Assembly: GCA_024802545.1 (NCBI GenBank) | Contig: CP103416.1 | Span: 1,674,001 to 1,738,000 of the forward strand | Direction of reading: 5' to 3' | Length of the DNA stretch: 64,000 nt | DNA from: SAR92 clade bacterium H455 | Lineage (GTDB): Bacteria > Pseudomonadota > Gammaproteobacteria > Pseudomonadales > Porticoccaceae | Part shown: piece by piece, positions 54,946 to 64,000 of the stretch | Layout of the letters: each line of letters begins with the position of its first letter | Position numbering within the stretch: position 1 is the first letter of the stretch | Notes under the pieces: model-generated | What the model saw: the letters and a program-made list of their open reading frames with translations, nothing else | The model's database searches: none | Told to the model about the DNA's origin: nothing | Position numbers and translations under genes: made by a program

Positions 54946-55800
54946 TTAGCTATTTTTGGCCAAGGCTTTTTCAGCGGCTACAACTGATTGTAGAATCAGG
55001 GTGTTAATGGTCATTGGGCCAACACCGCCGGGAACCGGCGTATAAGCGGCAACGCGATCAACCAGCGGTGTCAGTTCAATATCGCCAACGCCTCCAGGAT
55101 GGTAGCCAGCATCAACAACCACTGCGCCATCTTTGATCCACTCGGCTTTAATAAACTCAGGTCGGCCTACTGCGCCGACTAAGATATCTGCCTGTTTAAT
55201 CAATTCTGCAAGGTTCTGGGTTTTCGAGTGACAGATAGTCACTGTGGCATTGGCATTCAACAGCATCAGTGCCATTGGCTTGCCAAGAATAGGGCTGCGA
55301 CCAACAACAACCGCGTGCTTGCCTGCCATATCAATGTCGTAGCCCTCAAGGATGCGCATAATGCCCTGAGGCGTCGCTGAGCCATAGGCTTCTTCGTTCA
55401 TTGCCATGCGACCAAAGCCGAGACAGGTCACGCCGTCGACATCTTTGGCAAGGGCAATAGCGTCAAAACAAGCGCGCTCATCAATCTGCTTGGGGGTTGG
55501 ATGCTGCAATAGAATACCGTGACAGTCAGGGTTGTTATTCAGTTCTTCAATCTTTGCCAACAACTGTTCGGTGCTGGTGTCATCGGCCATCTCGACTGCG
55601 ATTGAGTCCATGCCAACACGTTTACAGGCGTTCTGCTTCATCTTCACATAGGTCGCTGATGCAGGATCGCCGCCAACCAGAATGGTGGCCAGAATAGGGG
55701 CCTGACCATTATTCGCTGCTTTAAGTGCAGCAACACGTTGGGATAGTTCGGCTTCGGTTTTAGCGGCAAGGGCTTTGCCATCAAGAATCAGTGCAGACAT
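54946..55800 (-). CDS. folD: Bifunctional methylenetetrahydrofolate dehydrogenase/cyclohydrolase
   Basis: FolD interconverts methylene-, methenyl- and formyl-tetrahydrofolate with NADP. The 284-residue protein has [14 protein letters not shown] with the active lysine (near 56), [26 protein letters not shown] near 168 and the end motif [11 protein letters not shown]. It converges on the crotonase gene and is followed on its upstream side by the tRNA cluster. Confidence 0.97.
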   Translation of the reverse strand: MSALILDGKALAAKTEAELSQRVAALKAANNGQAPILATILVGGDPASATYVKMKQNACKRVGMDSIAVEMADDTSTEQLLAKIEELNNNPDCHGILLQHPTPKQIDERACFDAIALAKDVDGVTCLGFGRMAMNEEAYGSATPQGIMRILEGYDIDMAGKHAVVVGRSPILGKPMALMLLNANATVTICHSKTQNLAELIKQADILVGAVGRPEFIKAEWIKDGAVVVDAGYHPGGVGDIELTPLVDRVAAYTPVPGGVGPMTINTLILQSVVAAEKALAKNS

Positions 55801-55910
55801 GTTTAGACCTGTTTAAAAAGTGTAAATAGTTTAGTAGAACAAGGGTGCCAAAATAGGCATAGGATCTATTTAAAGCAACCTTTTTTGTAGTGCATAAGAA
55901 ATATTTATAG

Positions 55911-55936
55911 AAATGATGCAAAGAAATGATGCAAAG
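55911..55936. repeat. 13-bp tandem duplication downstream of tRNA-His
   Basis: AAATGATGCAAAG occurs twice in perfect tandem, in the short gap between the tRNA-His gene and folD. Confidence 0.88.
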
Positions 55937-55963
55937 AGGCTGAGTAACAGAAGAGCTATCAAA

Positions 55964-56040
55964 TGGGGTGGACGACGGGGATTGAACCCGCGACCACCGG
56001 AATCACAATCCGGGGCTCTACCAACTGAGCTACGTCCACC
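55964..56040 (-). tRNA. tRNA-His (anticodon GTG)
   Basis: The cloverleaf folds on the minus strand, with acceptor GTGGACG/CGTCCAC, the histidine-specific extra G at -1 facing C73, anticodon loop TTGTGAT, T-arm GGGTTCAATCC and an encoded CCA. It is the last gene of a Pro-Arg-His tRNA operon. Confidence 0.95.
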
Positions 56041-56092
56041 ATTGAGTATTACAGATTGACCAGTCCTACATGTGGGCCCATCTGATAGAAGA

Positions 56093-56169
<77 letters not shown>

Positions 56170-56188
56170 ATTTTACAAAGCCGGAAAG

Positions 56189-56265
56189 TGGTCGGGAATG
56201 AGGGATTCGAACCCCCGACATCCTGCTCCCAAAGCAGGCGCGCTACCAGGCTGCGCTAATTCCCG
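56189..56265 (-). tRNA. tRNA-Pro (anticodon TGG)
   Basis: A 77-base cloverleaf with acceptor CGGGAAT/ATTCCCG, D-arm TAGCGCAGCCTGGTAGCGC, anticodon loop TTTGGGA, T-arm GGGTTCGAATCCC and encoded CCA. It is the first gene of the tRNA operon, about 30 bases from the predicted start of transcription. Confidence 0.95.
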
Positions 56266-56293
56266 AATGTCTTACCATGCGGTCTCTTACGAG

Positions 56294-56329
56294 AGGGCGC
56301 ATAATACTGATCGGACCGGTTACCGTCAA
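56294..56329 (-). promoter_or_regulatory. tRNA operon promoter with GC-rich discriminator
   Basis: On the minus strand TTGACG (56329-56324), a 17-base spacer and TATTAT (56306-56301) form a strong sigma70 promoter, followed by GCGCCCT. The GC-rich discriminator is the hallmark of stable-RNA promoters under ppGpp/DksA control. It lies about 35 bases upstream of tRNA-Pro. Confidence 0.82.
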
Positions 56330-56458
56330 TGCGAAATCCAATTATCCGGCAAATAATTCATAACTTTTTAGCAATCCCCGAAGCTCGGTTTTATTAGGCC
56401 CTGAGGAAGCTAAATTGGCCCGGTTTTCTATCTCTAACAAAGCCTTTTGTCGATGACG

Positions 56459-58825
56459 CTATGGCTTCTTCAAGGCCTTTTCAAAGAGTGCCGCCATACT
56501 ACCTTTGGCCTGAGGCTTTGGTGCTTGGGACCGATTTTGAGCCCCGGCGTTTTTATGGGCCGGTTTAGCGCTGCCATTTGTTCTGTGATTAGCCTTCTGC
56601 CCCGCCTTGCCGCCTGGCTTTTTATCAGAGCCCGCCGCAGTCACTTCGTCATCGGTGCGCATACTCAATGCTATGCGCTTTCTCGCAACATCTACTTCCA
56701 TCACTTTAACCTTGACTATGTCACCGGTCTTGACCACTTCGTGGGGGTCTTTCACAAAACGGTTGGCGATAGCGGAGATATGTACCAATCCATCCTGATG
56801 CACGCCAATATCCACAAAAGCACCAAAGTTGGTGACATTGGTCACCACACCTTCGAGGAGCATGGCGGGTTTGAGATCCTTAATGGTCTCTATGCCTTCC
56901 TTAAAGGTGGCGGTTTTAAACTCCGGACGAGGATCCCGGCCTGGCTTATCCAATTCACTGAGGATGTCAGTGATAGTGGGCAGACCAAACTGGCTGTCCA
57001 CATAGTTTGCCGGATCCAGTGTACGCAGCAGCTGGCTATTGCCAAGCAATGCTTTCTGGGAGGTTTTGTTGGCTTCAGCAATGCGTTCAACTAAAGAGTA
57101 GGTCTCTGGGTGTACTGCTGAGGCATCCAGCGGATTGTCGCCATTGGCAATACGCAAGAAACCAGCTGCTTGCTCAAAGGTGCGCTCGCCAAAGCGGCTC
57201 ACCAGTTTGAGCTGCTCACGGCTTTTAAAGGCTCCCTGCTGATCGCGGTAGTCGACAATATTATCGGCAATGGTTTGGCTGAGGCCGGAAACCCGGCGCA
57301 ACAGGGCGGAGGAGGCGGTATTCACCTCAACGCCCACGGCATTTACACAGTCTTCGATTACCGAGTCGAGACTTCTGGCCAGCTTAACCTGACTGACATC
57401 GTGCTGATATTGGCCCACACCAATGGATTTTGGGTCGATCTTAACCAACTCCGCCAGGGGATCTTGAAGGCGACGAGCTATAGACACCGCGCCACGAATG
57501 GTGACATCTAGATCGGGAAATTCTTTGGCGGCAAATTCTGATGCCGAGTAAATCGACGCGCCGGCTTCATTAACCATTACAGCCTGAGCTTTTAATGCGG
57601 TGTTATTTTTCAGCATATCCAAGACGAAACTTTCGGTCTCGCGGCTACCAGTGCCATTGCCTATAGCAATTAGCTCAACCCCATACTTGTCGCAGAAATG
57701 GGTGAGGATAGCTTCAGCTTCATGAGTCTTTCGCTGCGGCGCTGTGGGGAAGATAGTGGTGTGATCCAGCAGCTTACCAGTGCTGTCTACCACAGCGACT
57801 TTAACCCCAGTCCGAAGACCGGGATCCAAGCCAATAGTGGCTTTTTGGCCAGCAGGTGCAGCGAGGATCAAATCTTTAAGGTTAATCGAGAAAACATTGA
57901 TCGCATCAAGATCCGCTCGTTCACGAAGGCTTCCCAACAGGTCAGTTTCCAGGTGGGTGTGCAGCTTGATGCGCCAGGTCCAACGGACCACTTCGCCGAG
58001 CCAATCATCAGCAGGGCGGCCGAGGTTTTCAATATTCACCTGACGAGCAATCATGCTCTCACAGGGATGGCTCAGATCGTCCTCGAGTATCAGATCCACT
58101 TTGATGCTGATAAACCCTTCTCGGCGAGCGCGAAACATCGCCAAGGCTCTGTGTGACGGAGCAGTATTTAGCGGTTCGCTGTGCTCAAAGTAATCTTTGA
58201 ATTTGGCTGCCGCCTGCTCCTTGCCCGGCTCTTTATCTTTGCCGCTCACCAGAGTGGCGGTGATATTGGCCTCATCGAACAGAAACTGGCGCAGTCGGCC
58301 CAGCAGCTCCGCGTCTTCGCTAAAGCGTTCCATCAGAATAAATTTAGCGCCATCTAGGGCGGCTTTGGTATCGGCAATGCCGAGCTCTGTGTTGACGAAT
58401 GCTGCAGCGGTTTTCTCTGGATCCTGGGTTGGATCACCGTAGAGGCTGTCGGCCAGAGGTTCCAGGCCTGCCTCAATGGCGATCTGGCCTTTGGTGCGGC
58501 GTTTTACTTTGTAGGGTAGGTATAAATCCTCGAGACGGGTTTTAGTTTCAGCCAGATTGATTGCCTGTTTCAGTTCGGCTGTCAGTTTGCCCTGTTCCTC
58601 GATACTGGAGAGAATCGATTTGCGCCGATCTTCAAGCTCTCGTATATAGTTGAGACGCTCCTCAAGGTTGCGCATCTGGGTATCATCCAGGCCACCGGTG
58701 ACTTCCTTGCGATAGCGCGATATAAAGGGTACGGTCGCGCCCTCATCGAGCAGTTGTATGGCGGCAGTGACCTGGTTTTCACCGATCTTGAGTTCATTAG
58801 CGATACGACTGGCAATAGAGTGCAT
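56459..58825 (-). CDS. tex: Tex family transcription accessory protein
   Basis: A 788-residue nucleic-acid-binding protein (E. coli YhgF/Tex). Order: helical Tex N-terminus ([20 protein letters not shown] near 30), YqgF/RuvX-like RNase H fold ([19 protein letters not shown] near 330), helix-hairpin-helix domains ([16 protein letters not shown] near 505) and an S1 RNA-binding domain near 650-720 ([20 protein letters not shown]). The last 60 residues are a basic, low-complexity tail. It acts in transcription and stress tolerance. It is divergent from the zinc-ribbon methyltransferase gene. Confidence 0.96.
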   Translation of the reverse strand: MHSIASRIANELKIGENQVTAAIQLLDEGATVPFISRYRKEVTGGLDDTQMRNLEERLNYIRELEDRRKSILSSIEEQGKLTAELKQAINLAETKTRLEDLYLPYKVKRRTKGQIAIEAGLEPLADSLYGDPTQDPEKTAAAFVNTELGIADTKAALDGAKFILMERFSEDAELLGRLRQFLFDEANITATLVSGKDKEPGKEQAAAKFKDYFEHSEPLNTAPSHRALAMFRARREGFISIKVDLILEDDLSHPCESMIARQVNIENLGRPADDWLGEVVRWTWRIKLHTHLETDLLGSLRERADLDAINVFSINLKDLILAAPAGQKATIGLDPGLRTGVKVAVVDSTGKLLDHTTIFPTAPQRKTHEAEAILTHFCDKYGVELIAIGNGTGSRETESFVLDMLKNNTALKAQAVMVNEAGASIYSASEFAAKEFPDLDVTIRGAVSIARRLQDPLAELVKIDPKSIGVGQYQHDVSQVKLARSLDSVIEDCVNAVGVEVNTASSALLRRVSGLSQTIADNIVDYRDQQGAFKSREQLKLVSRFGERTFEQAAGFLRIANGDNPLDASAVHPETYSLVERIAEANKTSQKALLGNSQLLRTLDPANYVDSQFGLPTITDILSELDKPGRDPRPEFKTATFKEGIETIKDLKPAMLLEGVVTNVTNFGAFVDIGVHQDGLVHISAIANRFVKDPHEVVKTGDIVKVKVMEVDVARKRIALSMRTDDEVTAAGSDKKPGGKAGQKANHRTNGSAKPAHKNAGAQNRSQAPKPQAKGSMAALFEKALKKP

Positions 58826-58993
58826 GAGGGCCTTTTACAATAATTAGTAGATTCAATCTGTGTCAGACAATACCCGCTTGGCAATGGTCTGTATTAGGCG
58901 CGAGATTATGCCTTGAGCAATCCGCTCTGGGTAGACTTGTTTTTTTCAACTGACTGTGACTTGACCAATATGCACCACGACAGGACCCAGGAC

Positions 58994-59638
58994 ATGATTC
59001 CAGCGTCTGACAACTGCCCACTTTGCAGCGGCCAAGCGGTGGCCGATTATCACCGGGACCAACGTCGCGCTTATCTGCAGTGTTCTGCTTGTCAGCTAGT
59101 GTTTGTGCCGCAGCGCTTTCATCTCGCAGATGATCTGGAGAAGGCGGAGTACGATCTCCATGAAAATGACCCGCAGGATCTAGGTTACCGCAGCTTTCTC
59201 AATCGACTTGCCCAGCCCCTCTTGGAGAAACTGCAGCCCGACAGTGCGGGATTGGATTTTGGCTCTGGCCCAGGACCCTGTTTGTCGCTGATATTAGAAG
59301 AGCAGGGACATAGCGTTGCACTCTATGACCTCTATTACGCCAATCACCCTGAGCTGCTTGAGTCACAATATGATTTTATTACCGCCACCGAGGTAGTCGA
59401 GCATCTGGCTAGGCCTCTGTTTGAATTAAACCGACTCTGGGGGATGTTAAGGCCCGGTGGACATTTAGCGATTATGACCAAGCTGGTTGCCAGCCCAGAT
59501 AAATTCACCCACTGGCACTACAAATCTGACCCTACTCATATCAGTTTTTTTTCAGTGGCAACCTTTGCATACTTAGGGCGGCGATTGGGCAGTGCGCCGC
59601 AGTTTATTGGTGCGGATGTGATTATCTTTCAGAAATAG
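58994..59638 (+). CDS. Class I SAM methyltransferase with N-terminal zinc ribbon
   Basis: A protein of about 214 residues with an N-terminal CPLCSG...LQCSAC ribbon (four cysteines, probable zinc site) and a SAM-binding domain with GLDFGSGPGPCLSLILEEQ and EVVEHLARP, then GMLRPGGHLAIMT. Such zinc-ribbon methyltransferases are often in small-molecule or cell-surface modification; the substrate is unknown. I chose ATG 58994 because AGGA precedes it at good spacing; the frame is open upstream to 58913. Its end overlaps the end of the convergent decarboxylase gene by 17 bases. Confidence 0.8.
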   Translation: MIPASDNCPLCSGQAVADYHRDQRRAYLQCSACQLVFVPQRFHLADDLEKAEYDLHENDPQDLGYRSFLNRLAQPLLEKLQPDSAGLDFGSGPGPCLSLILEEQGHSVALYDLYYANHPELLESQYDFITATEVVEHLARPLFELNRLWGMLRPGGHLAIMTKLVASPDKFTHWHYKSDPTHISFFSVATFAYLGRRLGSAPQFIGADVIIFQK

Positions 59639-61016
59639 TATCTCGAGCAGCAATAAACGCCTGCACCGAACGGCTGACATCCTCAGCACTAGTCACCCAA
59701 GAACAGACGCTGACACGAATAACTTTTTTACCCTGCCACATTGAACCGCCGACCCAGCACTCCCCGGAATCTTGAATCGCAGCCAGTATCTTATCGGTCT
59801 CAGTATCCTTATCTGCTGGCGAGACAACCACCTGATTGAACACCACATCGTTGAGTACCTCAAAGTCAGCAGCCCCGAGCTCCTTGGCAAACTGTAGCGC
59901 TCGTTCATGCATGCCATAAACCAGTTCATCGACCCCGTCAGCACCTAGGTATTTAAGCGCGGCCCAGAGTTCAACCGCTCTTGCACGGCGAGACATCTCT
60001 GGTGTGTAAAGCATGCCATCGCGGTTTTCACTGAAGTTGAGATAGGCACCGGACGCCTGCAGAGCCATAATCAGGGCATCTCGATCGCGGCACAGTAAAA
60101 TGCCACTGTCATAGGGTGTATTGAGCGTCTTGTGACCATCCACAGACCATGAGTGCGCTTTCTCCATGCCTTGAGTCAGGTGCTTAAGTCGCTTCGTAGC
60201 GCCCGCCCAAAGTCCGAAGGCACCATCTATATGGACCCAGGCACCGACTTCATTAGCCCTGTCACAGATCGCGTCAAAGGGATCAAAGGAACCTGAATTG
60301 ACATTGCCCGCCTGCAGTAAAACTATGCAGCTGTCATCCAATTGCGGCAGCTGTTCAGGAAGGATGCGCCCCTGATCATCGCCCTCGACCCATTCAATGT
60401 TGTCGAGACCAAAACCCAGCAGGGCGACGGCCTTTGTCACAGCGCCATGGATATGACGGCCGGCAATAATACGCAGTGCTGGCGCGCCATTGTGCCCTTG
60501 CTGGTTAAAGTCCCAACCCTGGTTGTGTAATAGTCGATAGCGCGCTGCTGCCAGCCCACATAAGATTGCCGAAGAGGTGCCGCTGACAAACCCAGCAACA
60601 GTGCTGTCAGGCAGACCGAATAATTGTTTTAACCAGCGCTCACAAATCTCTTCGAGCTTTGAGGCAACAGGAGACATTGCATAGAGTGCAGTATTTTGAT
60701 CCCAACAATCACTCAGCCATTTGGTCGCCAGCGTCACCGGCAAAATGCCGCCATTGACAAAACCAAAGTAGCGCCCGCCAGTCTGTGCGGTGGTGGCGGG
60801 AGAGCCGTATTCATGGAGTTGCTTCAGAATAGCAGTGGCATCTCCGAATGAAGCAGGCAGATCTTCGACAAACTGCTCGAGGTCCGCAAGGGCCTGTTTT
60901 GAGGGGAAGACATTGCGTTGTGCTGCGCCGTCGGCGTATTCATAGGCATAGCCTTTAGCCTGCTCAAGCAGAGATTTACTCTGCTGCTCTCGGTGCATAC
61001 TGTCACGCAATGTCAT
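59622..61016 (-). CDS. PLP-dependent group II decarboxylase-like protein
   Basis: A 464-residue fold-type I PLP enzyme of the group II decarboxylase family (aromatic amino acid, glutamate or diaminobutyrate decarboxylases). The cofactor residues are visible: GTSSAILCGLAAAR near 145, LLQAGNVNSGSFD near 235, HIDGAFG near 263 and the Schiff-base lysine in SWSVDGHKTLNTPYD near 292. AGRHIH supplies the ring-stacking histidine. The preferred amino acid is not clear; the HKTLNTPYDSG block resembles a subgroup that also includes non-decarboxylating relatives. It stands alone, divergent from fadB. Confidence 0.82.
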   Translation of the reverse strand: MTLRDSMHREQQSKSLLEQAKGYAYEYADGAAQRNVFPSKQALADLEQFVEDLPASFGDATAILKQLHEYGSPATTAQTGGRYFGFVNGGILPVTLATKWLSDCWDQNTALYAMSPVASKLEEICERWLKQLFGLPDSTVAGFVSGTSSAILCGLAAARYRLLHNQGWDFNQQGHNGAPALRIIAGRHIHGAVTKAVALLGFGLDNIEWVEGDDQGRILPEQLPQLDDSCIVLLQAGNVNSGSFDPFDAICDRANEVGAWVHIDGAFGLWAGATKRLKHLTQGMEKAHSWSVDGHKTLNTPYDSGILLCRDRDALIMALQASGAYLNFSENRDGMLYTPEMSRRARAVELWAALKYLGADGVDELVYGMHERALQFAKELGAADFEVLNDVVFNQVVVSPADKDTETDKILAAIQDSGECWVGGSMWQGKKVIRVSVCSWVTSAEDVSRSVQAFIAARDTISER

Positions 61017-61134
61017 CTGCTATCTCACTGGATATTGTTGTGGATACGTATGGTCGCAGTAAATCATAGACTGGCGCGCTAACAAAGCTAGAATACAGAC
61101 AGAATCTAATTACCAATTAAGGAAAGTGATCGCT

Positions 61135-63291
61135 ATGTATAAAGGCCAGACAGTCAGTCTCACTCTAATCGACAATGGTTTTGCAGAAATTCAGTTCGAC
61201 AATCAAGGCGAGTCGGTGAATAAATTTAATCAGCAGACATTAGCTGATTTACGCGAAGCCGTAGATACCTTGAAAGGGCAGTCCGGTATTCGCGGTCTCT
61301 TGGTCAGCAGCGCCAAGCCCGTATTTGTGGTCGGTGCGGACATTACTGAGTTTAAGGATATGTTCAACGCTACCAAAGAAGCCTTTATTGCCGGTGCACA
61401 GACCGTCAATGGCCTGTTCTCTGAGATTGAAGATCTGCCATATCCCTCCGTTGCGGCGATCAATGGGTTTGCCCTCGGCGGCGGTTTTGAAATTTGCCTC
61501 GCCTGTGACTCGCGAGTGATTTCCTCCAAGGCCGCTGTAGGCCTGCCCGAAACCGGCCTAGGCATTATTCCCGGCTGGGGCGGCACTGTCCGTCTGCCAC
61601 GTTTGGTCGGCTATTCCACAGCGGTGCACTGGGTTGCTTCTGGTGAACAGCAGCGTCCCAAAGCGGCTCTGGCAGCCGGTGCAGTCGATGCCATCGCCGA
61701 GCCAGAGCAGTTGCGTGAAGTATCCCTGGGTCTGCTGGCAGAGCTGGCTTCAGGTCAGCGAGACTATCAAGCCCGTCGCACTCAGATGACCTCAGCACTG
61801 TCAATGTCCGATGCCGAACTACAGGCTACAGCTACAGGTTTCCGCAGCGCTATTTTGGGCAAAGTCGGCAATCATTATCCAGCTCCTCTAAAAGCGGTTG
61901 AGTTGATTTCCGCTGCTGCCCACTTGGGGCGCGATGACGCCATTAAAATGGAAAATGAAGCCTTCTATGAAATATCCCAAACTCCTCAGGCAAGAGCCAT
62001 GGTGGGGCTGTTTTTAAGTGATCAATATATAGTTAAGCAGGCAAAAAATCGTAGCCGTGCCCTGGCTGACAAACTGCCGGAGATCAAAACTGCTGGCGTG
62101 ATTGGTGCCGGTATTATGGGTGGCGGTATTGCCTACCAAAACGCGATTCGCGGTTACTCGGTAGTGATGAAAGATATTAACCAGCCAGCATTGGATCTGG
62201 GTATTCAGGAAGCCAATAAGCTACTGGCCAAAGGCGTTAAGCGCGGCAAGTTAACCGAAGAGAAAGCCGGCCAGATACTTAGCCTGATCAAGCCAAGCCT
62301 TGAAGACGCTGATGTAGCCCCTTGCAACATACTGGTTGAAGCCGTAGTTGAACTGGAATCGGTTAAGAAAATGGTGCTGCCCGCCGTTGAGGCCTTGCTC
62401 GATGACAGCGCAGTGATTACCTCAAACACCTCGACCATCTCGATCAACCGCCTTGCTGAGTCTTTAAAGCGCCCAGAAAATTTCTGCGGCATGCACTTCT
62501 TTAATCCGGTTCACGCCATGCCACTGGTTGAAATTATTCGCGGCGAAAACACTTCTGATGCAACCATCGCAGCGGTCTGTGCCTATGCTTTGGGCCTTGG
62601 TAAGAAGCCAATTGTGGTTAACGACTGCCCGGGATTCTTAGTCAACCGCGTACTCTTCGCCATGCTCTTTGGCCTCGAGATTATGATCTCAGAAGGCGTT
62701 GACTTTCAGCAAGTGGATAAGGTCATGGAAGGTTGGGGGCTGCCAATGGGACCGGCTTATTTGATGGACGTAATCGGCATAGACACAATCAATCACTGCT
62801 ATCCAGTGATGATCAATGGCTTGCCTGAGCGCTTCAAGAAAACTGCTGACCTGTGGCCCACTGAAGCTATCTTTCAGGCTGAACGCCTGGGTCAGAAAAA
62901 TGGTCTTGGCTACTACAGCTATGAATTGAATGAAAAAGGTAAGCCAAGCAAGGCGGTTGACGAGAATGTGATTAAGATGTTTGCCGATCTTTATGGTGAA
63001 TCCAAGATGGTGGATGCGGATGAGATTGTCGATCGCCTGATGATCGCCATGGCCATGGAAATGGTTCACTGCTTAGAAGAGGGCATTGTTGCCTCACCAG
63101 CAGAAGCGGATATGGCGCTGATTTACGGTGTCGGTTTCCCAGCATTCCGCGGCGGTGTCTGTCGTTGGATGGATGAGATTGGTCTGCAGGAAGTCTGTGA
63201 TCGTGGCGATAGATATGCGCACATTAGTGAGCTGTATAGACCCACTGAGAAATTGCGTGCGATGGCTGCTAAGGGTGAAACCTTGTATTAA
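61135..63291 (+). CDS. fadB: Fatty acid oxidation complex alpha subunit
   Basis: FadB carries enoyl-CoA hydratase and 3-hydroxyacyl-CoA dehydrogenase activities of beta-oxidation. The 718-residue order is as in E. coli FadB (729): a crotonase domain with VVGADITEF, GFALGGGFE and GLPETGLGIIPGWGG, then a NAD-binding GVIGAGIMGGGIAYQ near 320, SNTSTISINRLAE, CGMHFFNPVHAMPLVEIIRG, and the C-terminal VNDCPGFLVNRV and GVGFPAFRGG. The ATG at 61135 matches the E. coli start; a GTG lies three codons before it. fadA, normally adjacent, is not found downstream. Confidence 0.95.
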   Translation: MYKGQTVSLTLIDNGFAEIQFDNQGESVNKFNQQTLADLREAVDTLKGQSGIRGLLVSSAKPVFVVGADITEFKDMFNATKEAFIAGAQTVNGLFSEIEDLPYPSVAAINGFALGGGFEICLACDSRVISSKAAVGLPETGLGIIPGWGGTVRLPRLVGYSTAVHWVASGEQQRPKAALAAGAVDAIAEPEQLREVSLGLLAELASGQRDYQARRTQMTSALSMSDAELQATATGFRSAILGKVGNHYPAPLKAVELISAAAHLGRDDAIKMENEAFYEISQTPQARAMVGLFLSDQYIVKQAKNRSRALADKLPEIKTAGVIGAGIMGGGIAYQNAIRGYSVVMKDINQPALDLGIQEANKLLAKGVKRGKLTEEKAGQILSLIKPSLEDADVAPCNILVEAVVELESVKKMVLPAVEALLDDSAVITSNTSTISINRLAESLKRPENFCGMHFFNPVHAMPLVEIIRGENTSDATIAAVCAYALGLGKKPIVVNDCPGFLVNRVLFAMLFGLEIMISEGVDFQQVDKVMEGWGLPMGPAYLMDVIGIDTINHCYPVMINGLPERFKKTADLWPTEAIFQAERLGQKNGLGYYSYELNEKGKPSKAVDENVIKMFADLYGESKMVDADEIVDRLMIAMAMEMVHCLEEGIVASPAEADMALIYGVGFPAFRGGVCRWMDEIGLQEVCDRGDRYAHISELYRPTEKLRAMAAKGETLY

Positions 63292-63305
63292 GCTGATTAT
63301 TGCAA

Positions 63306-63344
63306 CCTGTCATCCCGACTGCTTTATTGCTTAGGGATGACAGG
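63306..63344 (+). terminator. Long hairpin after fadB
   Basis: CCTGTCATCCC and GGGATGACAGG form a perfect 11-pair stem with a 17-base loop, 15 bases after the fadB stop. There is no T run after it, so it may act as a stabiliser or a Rho-dependent end; it lies between convergent genes. Confidence 0.55.
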
Positions 63345-63383
63345 CTTGAGGGCCACTCCGAGCAACTACAACCTGCTAATTCT

Positions 63384-64000
63384 TTACAGATCTAAAGGTC
63401 TCTCAGGAGTGCCCTGCATAAACGGCCCATCAACACAGATGCGTCGACCGTCTGGTGAAGCACAGGCTCCACAGATACCCACGCCACATTTAGTCAGATA
63501 ATCAATCGCACTAAAGATCTGCTCATCGCGACAGAACTCACGCTGTACTTTCGCTGCGGCGTGCACCATAGGTGAAGGTCCGCAGTTATAGAACACTAAC
63601 TTATCCAATTCCTGCTGATCCATCTCTTCAAGACGACTGCGTAACAGCTCAGTGACAACACCTTTAAAGCCTTCGCTGCCATCATCTGTGGCCACGTGAA
63701 CCTTGGCAATTTTCTTACACTCATCAAGGTAATAAAGCCGTTCGGCGGTGCGTGCGCCGGTAAAGACTTCCGCATTACCAAAGTCTCGGGCTAGCTGATA
63801 AACCGCGGCTAAACCTGTTCCGCCGGCCACTGCCATAATCTTGGCATCTTCAGCTGGGGACACGGCAATGCCGTGAGGGCCGCGCACGTAGACTTCAGTG
63901 CCCACCTCTAGATCCATCAGCGCATGGGTAAAGATACCCACATCGATTACAGCGAGCTGGAAGGGATCATCGGCCAGGGCTGAAAAGGGCTTTTCGCCAA
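63384..64000 (-). CDS. Partial FAD/NAD-binding oxidoreductase, PyrK-like, 2Fe-2S
   Basis: The C-terminal ~205 residues of a ferredoxin reductase-like flavoprotein; the frame stays open to the right edge, so the N-terminus (FAD-binding barrel) is missing. The NAD-binding domain has MAVAGGTGLAAVYQLARD and YNCGPSPMVHAAAKV. The C-terminal cluster site reads CGVGICGACASPDGRRIC, as in PyrK, the electron-transfer subunit of class 1B dihydroorotate dehydrogenase, which feeds electrons between NADH and the partner. PyrD would be expected beyond the window. An internal GTG at 63941 is not the true start. Confidence 0.85.
   Translation of the reverse strand, partial: GEKPFSALADDPFQLAVIDVGIFTHALMDLEVGTEVYVRGPHGIAVSPAEDAKIMAVAGGTGLAAVYQLARDFGNAEVFTGARTAERLYYLDECKKIAKVHVATDDGSEGFKGVVTELLRSRLEEMDQQELDKLVFYNCGPSPMVHAAAKVQREFCRDEQIFSAIDYLTKCGVGICGACASPDGRRICVDGPFMQGTPERPLDL

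Overview
The window is a chromosomal stretch of a gammaproteobacterium, most likely a free-living marine one related to the Cellvibrionales/SAR92-type lineages. The lineage is inferred from gene content and neighbourhoods: a Pseudomonas-type siroheme CysI followed by a DUF934 gene, homodimeric AceE with a two-lipoyl-domain AceF, dapA-bamC-MBL hydrolase, tusE next to the YccA-type BAX-inhibitor gene, ppiB-lpxH divergent from aminoacyl-tRNA synthetase genes, FabV as enoyl reductase, and an AddAB-like helicase/nuclease pair. Nearly everything is housekeeping. I see no prophage, CRISPR array, intact transposase or secretion cluster.

Layout. 1-3.1 kb: an unrecognised partial gene and a two-gene c-di-GMP module (a degenerate HD-GYP protein and a GGDEF-EAL gene cut by an in-frame TAG). 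3.3-6.7 kb: CPA2 antiporter, then cysI-DUF934 for assimilatory sulfite reduction. 7.1-11.4 kb: small membrane protein, nadA, M48 protease with TPRs, AI-2E/PerM exporter. 11.5-19.6 kb: M16 lipoprotein protease, aceE-aceF, gloA. 19.7-26.2 kb: acetyltransferase-like gene, fabV, LpxL/HtrB-like acyltransferase, dapA-bamC-MBL hydrolase. 26.2-31.3 kb: an AT-rich intergenic region with DnaA-box-like sites, LRR lipoprotein, rsmJ, EamA exporter, dapE, cmoM-like methyltransferase. 31.4-36.1 kb: a PEP-CTERM-like surface protein, an Atm1-type ABC exporter, a membrane-anchored J-domain protein, a DAHP synthase. 36.1-46.6 kb: AddA-like and AddB-like genes coupled by a TAATG overlap, divergent rmuC-DUF2489, then trmA, tusE and yccA-like. 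46.7-51.3 kb: ppiB-lpxH divergent from glnS-cysS. 51.4-54.9 kb: a palindromic element, an orphan membrane protein, a glycerophosphodiester/G3P oxidation pair and a crotonase. 54.9-58.8 kb: folD, a Pro-Arg-His tRNA operon with a strong promoter, and tex. 58.9-64 kb: a zinc-ribbon methyltransferase, a PLP decarboxylase, fadB and a partial PyrK-like flavoprotein.

The least ordinary signal is not a gene. The window carries many short tandem duplications with perfect or near-perfect units of 12-23 bp. At four loci (nadA, the LpxL-like gene, tusE, glnS) the first repeat unit overlaps the stop codon of the upstream gene, and most copies keep a TAA or TGA at that place. The largest array, just after nadA, has ten 23-bp units. 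Another array, nine perfect 12-bp units, lies inside the GGDEF-EAL gene and encodes a DNSQ linker. Whether this reflects replication slippage favoured at these sites or a selected stop/terminator backup is open.
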